DNA of 64,000 nucleotides from NCBI RefSeq assembly GCF_028864635.1, contig NZ_CP104850.1, positions 750,001 through 814,000 on the forward strand, read 5' to 3'. The notes under the pieces were generated by a model that saw only the letters and a list, made by a program, of their open reading frames with translations, had not been told where the DNA came from and made no database searches. The stretch is from Cloacibacterium sp. TD35 (GTDB lineage Bacteria > Bacteroidota > Bacteroidia > Flavobacteriales > Weeksellaceae). A program made the position numbers and the translations under genes. Positions 16,651-25,198 of this stretch are shown piece by piece (the first letter of the stretch is position 1; each line of letters begins with the position of its first letter).

Positions 16651-18102
16651 ATGAAACTTAATAAAACCATAAATTATATAATTTTAGGCGCAGGTCTGTC
16701 TTTTGGAGCGGTTTCTTGTTCAGATTATTTAGATACTGAACCAATTACAGACAAACCGATAGAGTTAAGCGATACTCCTTATAAAACTGCTGCTGATGCA
16801 GAGGATTTAATGAATACTATCTATAATGATTTAGGGAATGAATATTGGCAGCTAGATTACTTCTTTAATGGGGATGCACAAACTGATATTGCTTATCAAG
16901 GTGGTGATAACCCTCAAAATGCACAACAGTCAGAATACAGAATTCTTGCTACCAATAGTAATGTAAGCAGAGACTGGAACTACATCTACGGGCGTATTAA
17001 CAACTGTAATAAAGTAATCAACTATGTAGATAAAATTCCGGATACATCTCTTTCTACACAAAGAAGAAAAGAAATGATAGCAGAAGCTTCAGTAATGAGA
17101 GCCCTTTATTATTTCCATGCTGTACAACTTTGGGGAGATGTGCCATTAGTTACACAAGCTGTAATTGGAGTAACTGCTGAAAATTTTGAAGAAGTATATT
17201 CACAAGTATACCCAGCAAGAAAGTCAGCGAGTGAAGTATACTCACTTATCATTTCAGACCTAGAAGGTGCTTTGCCTAATGTACCTGCAAGTTCTAATAA
17301 ATATAGAGCTTCTAAAGGTGCTGCACTATCACTTTTAGCACAGGTTTATGCTACTAAACCAAGCCCTGATTTTGCTAAAGTAGTATCTTACACAGATCAA
17401 TTAATGACCCAAGGTTATAGTTTATTACCAGATTATGATCATTTATTTGACACTACACACGAAGCAAACGCAGAATCTATTTTCGAAATCAATGGAAATG
17501 GAAGCAGTGTTTGGTGGTGGGGAACTTTTATGTTCATCGGTACAGACTGGAAAAAATTCAATACACCATCTAATGATTTAATTAAATCTTTTGATGCTCA
17601 AGGAGATGCAATCAGAAAAGCTTCTACTGTTAAGTTTGAACCAGTTGGTTGGTCTGATAAATATTGGAGCAGCTCTAGCTATCCATTTGCATGGAAACAA
17701 AGAGAGCAAAGTGGTAATCAAAATGTGTATATTTTCAGATACGCAGATTTACTTCTTCTAAGAGCAGAAGCTAAAGTTAGACTAGGTGATTATACAGGAG
17801 CCGCAGCTTTAGTAAACCAAGTAAGAGCGAGAGTAAACTTAGCACCTATCACAATTACTGGAGAAACTGATGGTATAAACAAAATACTAGAAGAAAGAAA
17901 GTTAGAATTAGCATTCGAAGGACAACGTTGGTTTGACCTTAAGAGAACAGGAAAAGCTATTGAAATTATTAAAAATAGAAAAGATGCTAGCGGAAACCCT
18001 CTAGGTTATGCTGCTAACATTACAGAACAAAAATTACTTTGGCCTATTCCTCAATCTCAGATTGATAATAATCCTAATTTAACTCAAAACGCTGGTTATT
18101 AA
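16651..18102 (+). CDS. SusD/RagB-family glycan-binding lipoprotein (PUL part 1)
   Basis: A 483-residue surface lipoprotein that forms the lid of the SusCD importer. The lipobox is GAVSC (Cys about residue 23), followed by SDYLDTEPITD, the usual SusD start. The SusD core is visible in SVMRALYYFHAVQLWGDVPL (TPR-like helices), YLFRYADLLLLRAEAKVRLG-like sequence and the C-terminal motif EERKLELAFEGQRWFDLKR, ending LLWPIPQSQID. It is paired with susC1 (21-base gap) and followed by a hairpin that may limit read-through into the enzyme genes. Confidence 0.93.
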   Translation: MKLNKTINYIILGAGLSFGAVSCSDYLDTEPITDKPIELSDTPYKTAADAEDLMNTIYNDLGNEYWQLDYFFNGDAQTDIAYQGGDNPQNAQQSEYRILATNSNVSRDWNYIYGRINNCNKVINYVDKIPDTSLSTQRRKEMIAEASVMRALYYFHAVQLWGDVPLVTQAVIGVTAENFEEVYSQVYPARKSASEVYSLIISDLEGALPNVPASSNKYRASKGAALSLLAQVYATKPSPDFAKVVSYTDQLMTQGYSLLPDYDHLFDTTHEANAESIFEINGNGSSVWWWGTFMFIGTDWKKFNTPSNDLIKSFDAQGDAIRKASTVKFEPVGWSDKYWSSSSYPFAWKQREQSGNQNVYIFRYADLLLLRAEAKVRLGDYTGAAALVNQVRARVNLAPITITGETDGINKILEERKLELAFEGQRWFDLKRTGKAIEIIKNRKDASGNPLGYAANITEQKLLWPIPQSQIDNNPNLTQNAGY

Positions 18103-18143
18103 TCTTATATCAAATTAGAATTTATATAACCTCATTCTAAAAA

Positions 18144-18178
18144 AATTGCTGCGCATATTATCGTGCAGCAGTTTTTTT
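18144..18178 (+). terminator. Intra-PUL terminator after susD1
   Basis: TGCTGC (18147-18152) pairs with GCAGCA (18165-18170), followed by G and seven T. It lies between susD1 and the first GH30 gene and could attenuate transcription into the enzyme genes. Confidence 0.65.
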
Positions 18179-18198
18179 GAATATCAAAAATAAATGTT

Positions 18199-19611
18199 AT
18201 GGTTCTAAAAAAAATTATCCCCGCCTTAGTTTTAGGCTCTATAGCTTCTCTTATCTCATGTAATTCTTTTACAAAAATAGAAGCTCCACAAACAATAGAA
18301 TATTGGCAAACTAATGCTGATGAAACTTTAAAACTTCAAAAACAAAACAATCTTGTTTTTGACAATCCCCAAAATAATTTCCAAAACATTCTCATCAATC
18401 CTTCAGAAAAATTCCAAACTGTAGATGGTTTTGGCTACACCCTTACCGGAGGAAGCGTAGAGGTAATCAATCAATTATCTCCAGCGAAGAAAAAAGAACT
18501 TCTTCAAGATATTTTCGGAAAATCAGAACAATCCATAGGCGTAAGTTATCTTAGATTAAGCATTGGCGCATCAGATCTTAACAGTTCTGTCTTTTCTTAT
18601 GATGATGTTCCCGCAGGTCAAACAGACGAAGACCTGAGCGAATTCAGCTTAGCAAAAGACCAGTTTGTGATTGATATGTTAAAAGAAATTTTAGCGATTA
18701 ATCCAGATATTAAAATTATTGGCGCGCCTTGGTCACCACCTGTTTGGATGAAGGATAACGGAAATAGCATAGGAGGAAGCCTGAAAACAGAATACTATCA
18801 AGTTTATGCAGAATATTTCGTGAAATATATTCAGGAAATGAAGAAAAATGGAATCACCATTGATGCCATTACTCCTCAAAACGAACCACTACATCCTGGG
18901 AATAACCCAAGTATGTATATGACTGCAGAACAACAAAGAGATTTCATAAAAAACAATTTAGGTCCAGCTTTTAGAGCAGCAAATATTGCTACAAAAATAG
19001 TATTATACGACCATAATTGTGATAAACCAGAATATCCTATTACGATTCTCCAAGACCCAGAAGCTGCACAATATGTAGACGGATCAGCATTTCACCTTTA
19101 TGCAGGAGATGTTTCAGCTCTTGGCACAGTAAAAAATGCATTCCCTAATAAAAATCTCTATTTCACAGAACAGTGGACGGGTTCTACAGGAACTTTTGCA
19201 GGAGATTTTATCTGGCATACCAAAAATGTAATCATAGGAACCATGAGAAATTGGAGCAAAATTGCATTAGAATGGAACTTAGCAAATGATGCACAATTCC
19301 AACCATTTACTCCTGGTGGATGTACCCAATGTAAAGGAGCAATCACTATCAATTCTTCTGAATCTTACACTAAAAATGTAGCGTATTACATCATTGCTCA
19401 CGCTTCTAAATTTGTACCTCAAAATTCACAGAGGATAGGTTCTACACAAGTAGGAAATTTAAGTACATTAGCATTTAAAACACCAGAAGGCAAAATAGCT
19501 TTAATCGTTTTAAATGAAGGAGCAGAAGTTGAAAATTTTAATATTAACTTTGATGGTAAATCTGTAGCAGCATCATTGCCATCTAATTCAGTGGCTACCT
19601 ACACTTTTTAA
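18199..19611 (+). CDS. GH30-family glycoside hydrolase, lipoprotein (paralogue A)
   Basis: A 470-residue clan-A (beta/alpha)8 hydrolase, probably beta-1,6-glucanase or beta-glucosidase. The lipobox SLISC (Cys about residue 22) suggests membrane anchoring, possibly at the cell surface. Acid/base Glu229 lies in TPQNEPL and the nucleophile Glu324 in YFTEQWTG. The entry motif VDGFGYTLTGGSVEVIN and the C-terminal beta-sandwich ending NSVATYTF are typical of GH30. It is very similar along its length to the GH30 at 32.9 kb, pointing to duplication within the locus. GH3 follows after 11 bases. GH30 subfamily cannot be fixed by eye; subfamily 3 (beta-1,6-glucanase) is the best guess. Confidence 0.88.
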   Translation: MVLKKIIPALVLGSIASLISCNSFTKIEAPQTIEYWQTNADETLKLQKQNNLVFDNPQNNFQNILINPSEKFQTVDGFGYTLTGGSVEVINQLSPAKKKELLQDIFGKSEQSIGVSYLRLSIGASDLNSSVFSYDDVPAGQTDEDLSEFSLAKDQFVIDMLKEILAINPDIKIIGAPWSPPVWMKDNGNSIGGSLKTEYYQVYAEYFVKYIQEMKKNGITIDAITPQNEPLHPGNNPSMYMTAEQQRDFIKNNLGPAFRAANIATKIVLYDHNCDKPEYPITILQDPEAAQYVDGSAFHLYAGDVSALGTVKNAFPNKNLYFTEQWTGSTGTFAGDFIWHTKNVIIGTMRNWSKIALEWNLANDAQFQPFTPGGCTQCKGAITINSSESYTKNVAYYIIAHASKFVPQNSQRIGSTQVGNLSTLAFKTPEGKIALIVLNEGAEVENFNINFDGKSVAASLPSNSVATYTF

Positions 19612-19622
19612 ATATAAAATTT

Positions 19623-21842
19623 ATGAAAAAAATATTTCTTTCAATGGTTTTAGTAGGACTGGGAATTACCGTCTCTGCTCAGAAATCAATTGACCAAAAA
19701 GTTACAGAGCTGATGGCGAAAATGACTTTGGAAGAAAAAATAGGACAGCTTAATCAGTATAATGATGATATTACAGCAACCGGTCCTATTACGAAAGATG
19801 CAGACAAAGCTGGTCAAGTTCGTGCAGGGAAACTAGGCTCTATTTTAAATGCTGTAGGCACTAAAAACACTAAAAACTGGCAAGACCAAGCCATGCAATC
19901 TCGTCTTAAAATTCCTTTGCTTTTTGGGCAAGATGTTATTCATGGTTTTAGAACTACTTTTCCTATTCCATTAGGCGAAACCGCTACATGGGATATGAAT
20001 TTAATTGAAAAATCTGCTAGAATTGCAGCTACTGAAGCTTCTGCCTATGGAATTCATTGGACTTTTGCACCAATGGTAGATATAGGAAGAGATCCAAGAT
20101 GGGGACGTGTAATGGAAGGAGCTGGTGAAGACACCTATTTAGGAACATTAGTAGGAAAAGCCAGAGTAAAAGGTTTCCAAGGAAATGGATTAGGAAATAA
20201 AGATGCAGTAATGGCTTGTGCTAAACATTTTGCAGCTTATGGAGCTGCTGTTGGCGGAAGAGATTACAATTCTGTAGATATGAGCCTTAGACAGTTGCAC
20301 GAAACGTATTTGCCACCTTTCAAAGCGGTGTCTGATATTGGAGTAGCTACTTTTATGAATTCTTTTAATGATATCAACGGAATTCCTGCAACTGGAAATA
20401 AATACATCCAAAGAGACTTATTAAAAGGCGCTTGGAATTTTCAAGGTTTTGTAGTTTCTGACTGGGGAAGCATTGGCGAAATGATTCCTCACGGTTTTGC
20501 TAAAGACAATAAAGAAGCTGCTCTGAAAGCAATTTTGGCAGGTAGTGATATGGATATGGAAAGCCGTTCTTATACTAATCATTTAGCAGAATTGGTAAAA
20601 GAAGGAAAAGTAGATATTCAATTAATAGATGATGCGGTTCGCAGAATTCTAACTAAAAAATATGAGCTTGGGCTTTTTGATGACCCTTATCGTTTCATCA
20701 ATGAAAAGAGAGAAAAAGAACAAGCCAATAATCCAGAACATAGAAAATTCGCAAGAGAAATTGGTGCAAAAAGTATTGTTTTACTAAAAAATGAAAATCA
20801 ATTATTACCACTTTCTCCTACCACTAAAAAAGTGGCAATTATTGGTCCATTTGCGAAAGCTACAGTAGAAAATCACGGTTTTTGGTCTATTGCTTTTCCA
20901 GATGATAGCCAAAGAATTGTAACTCAGTTTGATGGAATTAAAGCTCAATTGGATAAAAATTCAGAATTGCTTTATGCGAAAGGCTGTAACGCAAATGATA
21001 ATGATAAATCTATGTTTTCAGAAGCGGTAGAAATTGCCAAGAAAGCAGATGTAGTGATTATGACTTTAGGCGAAGGTCATGCAATGAGCGGCGAAGCAAA
21101 AAGTAGAAGTAATATCCATTTTTCAGGAGTTCAGGAAGATTTATTAAAAGAAATTGCCAAAACAGGAAAACCAATTATATTAATGATTAATGCCGGTCGT
21201 CCTTTGGTTTTTGATTGGGCTTCAGAAAACATTCCTACCATTGTTTACACATGGTGGTTAGGTACAGAAGCAGGAAACTCTATTGCAGATGTACTTTTCG
21301 GGAAAATAAACCCTGGCGGTAAATTACCGATGACTTTCCCTAGAACTGAAGGTCAAATTCCTATCTATTACAATCATTACAATACAGGAAGGCCTGCTAA
21401 AAATAATACAGACAGAAACTATGTTTCGGCGTATATTGACTTAGATAATGACCCAGCTTATCCATTCGGATTTGGCTTGAGTTACACTACATTTCAATAT
21501 TCTGATGTAAACGTAAGTGCTACTCAACTGAAAGGTAATCAAACTTTTACGGCTTCAGTTACTCTTACCAATTCAGGAAATTATGACGGAGAAGAAGTAG
21601 TACAATTGTACATCAGAGATTTAGTAGGAAAAGTAGTTCGTCCTGTAAAAGAACTGAAAGGTTTTCAAAAAATATTCCTTAAAAAAGGAGAAAGCAAAAC
21701 CATTTCTTTTAACATTACACCAGAAGATTTAAAATTCTATGATGATGAACTCAATTTCGATTGGGAATCAGGAGAATTTGATATCATGATAGGAACCAAT
21801 TCTGCTCAGGTACAAACCAAAAGAGTAAATTGGGAGAAATAA
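19623..21842 (+). CDS. bglX: GH3-family beta-glucosidase
   Basis: A 739-residue exported enzyme that removes terminal glucose from beta-gluco-oligosaccharides, presumably in the periplasm. A type I signal peptide ends near residue 19 (TVSAQ). The N-terminal GH3 domain holds the nucleophile Asp280 in GFVVSDWGS. The middle alpha/beta-sandwich domain includes VIMTLGEGHAMSGEAKSR, and the C-terminal fibronectin-III-like domain includes EEVVQLYIRDLVG. Length and order match BglX. It sits 11 bases after GH30-A and about 50 bases before the SGNH esterase, within one operon. Confidence 0.93.
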   Translation: MKKIFLSMVLVGLGITVSAQKSIDQKVTELMAKMTLEEKIGQLNQYNDDITATGPITKDADKAGQVRAGKLGSILNAVGTKNTKNWQDQAMQSRLKIPLLFGQDVIHGFRTTFPIPLGETATWDMNLIEKSARIAATEASAYGIHWTFAPMVDIGRDPRWGRVMEGAGEDTYLGTLVGKARVKGFQGNGLGNKDAVMACAKHFAAYGAAVGGRDYNSVDMSLRQLHETYLPPFKAVSDIGVATFMNSFNDINGIPATGNKYIQRDLLKGAWNFQGFVVSDWGSIGEMIPHGFAKDNKEAALKAILAGSDMDMESRSYTNHLAELVKEGKVDIQLIDDAVRRILTKKYELGLFDDPYRFINEKREKEQANNPEHRKFAREIGAKSIVLLKNENQLLPLSPTTKKVAIIGPFAKATVENHGFWSIAFPDDSQRIVTQFDGIKAQLDKNSELLYAKGCNANDNDKSMFSEAVEIAKKADVVIMTLGEGHAMSGEAKSRSNIHFSGVQEDLLKEIAKTGKPIILMINAGRPLVFDWASENIPTIVYTWWLGTEAGNSIADVLFGKINPGGKLPMTFPRTEGQIPIYYNHYNTGRPAKNNTDRNYVSAYIDLDNDPAYPFGFGLSYTTFQYSDVNVSATQLKGNQTFTASVTLTNSGNYDGEEVVQLYIRDLVGKVVRPVKELKGFQKIFLKKGESKTISFNITPEDLKFYDDELNFDWESGEFDIMIGTNSAQVQTKRVNWEK

Positions 21843-21891
21843 CATCCTTAAAAAATTAACCTTATAAGAAATAAATCTTAAAGGAATAAAA

Positions 21892-23814
21892 ATGAAAAAA
21901 TCAATCAGCGTATTCTTATTATTGACCATTCAATTATTGATGGCAAATGTTTCATTACCCTATATTTTCTCGGACAATATGGTGTTGCAGAGAAATTCTA
22001 AAATTCCAGTTTGGGGTTTTGCATCACCTCATGAAAAAGTGTCGGTAAGTTTTAAAAATCAAACCAAATCCACTGTTGCAGACCAAAATGGCAATTGGAA
22101 AGTAGATTTAGACCAAGAAAAAGAAGGTGGCCCTTTTACCCTAACAATTAAAGGAAATAATGAAATTGTTTTCAAGAATGTTTTGGTAGGAGATGTTTGG
22201 TTATGTGGCGGACAAAGCAATATGGAGTGGGCTCTTTCGTCTTCTGAAGGCTATAAAGAGGAATTAAACCAAAAAGAGTTCCCGCTCATTAGACATATTA
22301 AAATTGAGAGAAAAATAAATTCTTTACCTCAAAACAACGTTGCAAAAACAGAATGGAATGTTGCGAATGCTTCCACTATAGGAGATTTTTCTGCAGTAGC
22401 CTATTTTTTTGCTAAAAAAATGTATCACGAGAGACAAGTTCCTATCGGAATTATTAATTCTTCTTGGGGCGGAACCGTGATCGAAGCATGGATTCCTAAA
22501 AACGCATTCGAGCAATCTCCTTATTTCAAAGAAATGATTGCTAATATGCCACAAATAGACATAGAAAGTCTACAGCAGAAAAATTTTGATGCTAAAACCG
22601 CAGTGATTGAGAAAAAATTAAATGCTAAAATTGCAGATTTTAATCAAGAACAATTCTTGAGTGCAGATTATAACGCTTCTGCTTTAAAAGATTTATATGT
22701 TCCAAAAGCTTGGGAACAACAAGGTTTCGAAGGTTTAGACGGAGTCGCTTGGATTAGAAAAACAATCGTTCTTTCAGACGAAGACCTTTCAGGAAATGCA
22801 GTACTGTATTTAGGAAAAATTGATGACGAAGACCTTACTTATTTTAATGGAAAATTAGTGGGACAAATGAAACAATGGTCAGATGATAGAATTTATACCA
22901 TTCCGAAAGAAATTTTAAAAAAAGGAGAGAATATCATTGCAGTAAAGGTTAATGACACTGGTGGTGGCGGTGGTTTGTGGAGTAATGATGATGAGGTGAA
23001 ATTAGTCACTGCTCAAAAAAGTATTCCATTAGCAGGAAATTGGAAATTTGCTGTAGAAAAAATTTATGCAGCCATCAATCAAAATGAATTTCCTTCTTTG
23101 ATTTACAATGCCATGATTCACCCGATTGAGGATTTCAAAATCTCGGGAATGCTCTGGTACCAAGGAGAATCAAATGCAGAGAGAGCTTATGAATATAACC
23201 AAAGTTTCCCATTGTTGATTAACAGTTGGAGACAGAGATTTGGAGAAAACTTACCTTTTTATTTCGTTCAATTAGCTACTTTTAATACTAAAGGCGATAG
23301 CAATGAAGGTTGCGATTGGTGTGAGGTGAGAGATGCTCAACTGAATACTACCAAAATGAAAAACACAGGAATGGTAGTAACTACAGATGTTGGAAATCCG
23401 AATGATATTCACCCAAGAAATAAAAAAACAGTAGGAGAAAGATTGGCTAATTTAGCCTTGAATAATGGACTTAAAAGCCCAATTTATCAAAAATCAACGG
23501 TAAAAGGAAATAAAATTACCATCAGTTTTAATACAAAAGAAAAATTAGTTTCTAAAAATAATGAAATCTTAAAAGGTTTTGAAATTGCAGGAAATGACCA
23601 AAAATTCTATCCAGCAAAAGCAGAAATTAAGAAAAATAAAATTGTAGTTACATGCGAAAAGGTAAGCAATCCCGTTGCTGTAAGATATGGCTGGAAAGGA
23701 GATGATTCAGAAATTAATCTTTTCACCGAAAAAGGACTGCCTATAGCGCCTTTTAGAACAGATTCTTTCAAGACTTCTACTGAAAACAAGAAATATCAGT
23801 TCGAGTTAAAATAA
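21892..23814 (+). CDS. Sialate O-acetylesterase-like SGNH esterase
   Basis: A 640-residue exported protein of the SASA/SGNH carbohydrate-esterase type. The nucleophile Ser109 is in WLCGGQSNMEW; a second block is GMLWYQGESNAERAYEY; the catalytic Asp-His pair is probably in NDIHPRNK (H507). Inserted between the two halves is a beta-sandwich resembling GH2 sugar-binding domains (LYLGKIDDEDLTYFNGKLVG, around residues 300-330). Such genes are common in PULs and remove acetyl groups from glycans. Its presence suggests the natural substrate may be O-acetylated, but many members have unproven substrates. It is in one operon with GH30-A, GH3 and the EEP gene. Confidence 0.85.
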   Translation: MKKSISVFLLLTIQLLMANVSLPYIFSDNMVLQRNSKIPVWGFASPHEKVSVSFKNQTKSTVADQNGNWKVDLDQEKEGGPFTLTIKGNNEIVFKNVLVGDVWLCGGQSNMEWALSSSEGYKEELNQKEFPLIRHIKIERKINSLPQNNVAKTEWNVANASTIGDFSAVAYFFAKKMYHERQVPIGIINSSWGGTVIEAWIPKNAFEQSPYFKEMIANMPQIDIESLQQKNFDAKTAVIEKKLNAKIADFNQEQFLSADYNASALKDLYVPKAWEQQGFEGLDGVAWIRKTIVLSDEDLSGNAVLYLGKIDDEDLTYFNGKLVGQMKQWSDDRIYTIPKEILKKGENIIAVKVNDTGGGGGLWSNDDEVKLVTAQKSIPLAGNWKFAVEKIYAAINQNEFPSLIYNAMIHPIEDFKISGMLWYQGESNAERAYEYNQSFPLLINSWRQRFGENLPFYFVQLATFNTKGDSNEGCDWCEVRDAQLNTTKMKNTGMVVTTDVGNPNDIHPRNKKTVGERLANLALNNGLKSPIYQKSTVKGNKITISFNTKEKLVSKNNEILKGFEIAGNDQKFYPAKAEIKKNKIVVTCEKVSNPVAVRYGWKGDDSEINLFTEKGLPIAPFRTDSFKTSTENKKYQFELK

Positions 23815-23834
23815 TTTTAATCAAGAATTAAAAT

Positions 23835-24674
23835 ATGAAAACAAAAAACATTTCTACCATTGTGTTTATACTTTTTGCATCGTTTTTATTCTCACAAACC
23901 ATCGATGTAATGAGTTTTAACATCAGATTAGCAAGCGTAGATGATGGCGAAAACCATTGGAACATTAGAAAAGATAAAGTAAAAGACCTTATTTCTTATT
24001 ACGAAGCAGATTTCGTGGGCTTACAAGAAGCACAGAAGCCTCAGATTGATTATTTATTAGATAACATTTCGGCCTATAGTTTTTTAGGAAAACCCCGAAC
24101 GGATGAAGCCGATGCGGAATATTCTTGCATTTTTTATCTGAAAAATAAGTATAAAGTTCTGGAACAAAATACGTTTTGGCTTTCAGAAAACCCCGAGAAA
24201 TCAGGTAAATCATGGGATGCAGCATATCCTAGAATCGTTACGTATGCTCTTTTCGAAAATATAAAAACCAAAAAGAAAGTTTGGGTACTGAATACGCATT
24301 TTGACCATGTAGGTGTAATTGCAAGACAGAAATCTGCGGAAATCATTCTAGAAAAAATTAAAGCATTACAGAAGAAAAGAAATGTTCCCGTAGTTCTTAC
24401 GGGTGATTTTAATTCCTTAGAAAGTTATTCATGGATGAAACCACTTTTTGAAAACTTACAAGAAGCCAGAAGCAATAGCATCACAAAACCTTACGCCGAA
24501 AAAGCAACTTGGAATGGTTTTAAATTCAATGAAAAACTTACCGAACAAATAGATTTTATTTTTACTTCAAAAACCAATACGAAAGTTATAAAATACAGAA
24601 CAATCACAGACTTCTATGACCATAAATATCCGTCTGATCATTTTCCTATTGTAGCAAAAATACAATTGAAATAA
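23835..24674 (+). CDS. Secreted endonuclease/exonuclease/phosphatase-family protein
   Basis: A 279-residue exported protein with a signal peptide (FASFLFSQ) and the EEP fold. Motifs: DVMSFNIRLA, GLQEAQ (metal Glu), NTHFDHVG, TGDFNSLE and SDHFPIVAKIQL at the end. The family is metal-dependent and includes nucleases, phosphodiesterases and sphingomyelinases; members are often found at the end of PUL operons without a proven role. It is the last gene before a strong terminator. Confidence 0.88.
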   Translation: MKTKNISTIVFILFASFLFSQTIDVMSFNIRLASVDDGENHWNIRKDKVKDLISYYEADFVGLQEAQKPQIDYLLDNISAYSFLGKPRTDEADAEYSCIFYLKNKYKVLEQNTFWLSENPEKSGKSWDAAYPRIVTYALFENIKTKKKVWVLNTHFDHVGVIARQKSAEIILEKIKALQKKRNVPVVLTGDFNSLESYSWMKPLFENLQEARSNSITKPYAEKATWNGFKFNEKLTEQIDFIFTSKTNTKVIKYRTITDFYDHKYPSDHFPIVAKIQLK

Positions 24675-24687
24675 TCTAAAAAAATAT

Positions 24688-24726
24688 AAAAAAGCCTTCT
24701 CAAAACGAGAAGGCTTTTTTGTTTTA
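24688..24726 (+). terminator. Terminator of the first PUL operon
   Basis: Stem AGCCTTCTC / GAGAAGGCT around AAAAC, then TTTTTTGTTTT. It is almost identical to the tRNA-cluster terminator at 11648. Confidence 0.85.
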
Positions 24727-25002
24727 CAACATTTTGAAAATTCTTTTTTTTAAAAAAATAAATCAACAAGCAGCTCCCCTTTTTAATGAGTATACTTTTA
24801 AATTTTCAATATAAAAAATAGTAAATGCTATGAATTGCATAGGGGTGTATTGAAAAAATTCTCAATAAAACGTTGTCTGCATTATTTTTTTTGTATAGAG
24901 GTTGTAACATCATGATTTTCATGCAATTAAAAAGTAAATAAAATTTGAAGAAGAGAAATATGCCAGAAATTTGATATGTTTTTTTTAAAAATATTCAATT
25001 TC

Positions 25003-25070
25003 GTTAATCTAAGGTTAAAAAAATGTTAAAAATAGTTAAACCAAAACCAGAAAAATTAACCTTTTTTAAC
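25003..25070. promoter_or_regulatory. Helically phased GTTAA half-site array
   Basis: GTTAA starts at 25003, 25014, 25025 and 25035 (steps of 11, 11 and 10 bases). The inverted form TTAAC starts at 25056 and 25066, one and two helical turns further. All six units fall on about the same face of the helix, as expected for cooperative regulator binding upstream of susC2. Which protein binds is unknown. Confidence 0.5.
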
Positions 25071-25164
25071 TCAGATGACACGCTTTAAAGCCCTATGAAT
25101 AATGGGAAAATTAAAATAGTTTTTAGAAATTTTTTTTATTTACAAAAAAAAATTAACTTTTTTG

Positions 25165-25177
25165 TCTCAAATTGAGA
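25165..25177. promoter_or_regulatory. Palindromic candidate operator in the susC2 leader
   Basis: TCTCA-AAT-TGAGA, 22 bases before the susC2 ATG, matching the palindrome before susC1 in sequence and placement. Confidence 0.5.
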
Positions 25178-25198
25178 AATAAACAAAAACTATATTGT

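Larger units (their letters stand above)
24727..25198. promoter_or_regulatory. Non-coding leader of the susC2 operon
   Basis: The only gene-free stretch over 300 bases. It is very AT-rich and has no credible open frame. It contains a weak inverted repeat CTATG-N5-CATAG (24828-24842), the helically phased GTTAA cluster (25003-25070), a TAGAAATTTTTTTT tract similar to one in the susC1 leader (about 25122), and the palindrome at 25165. No riboswitch fold or convincing TANNTTTG promoter is recognised; TATATTG at 25191-25197 is a poor -7 candidate because it abuts the start codon. Confidence 0.5.

Noticed and set aside
24828-24842. CTATG-N5-CATAG inverted repeat as an operator
   Set aside because: Arms of five bases in AT-rich sequence without a second copy; too weak to call.
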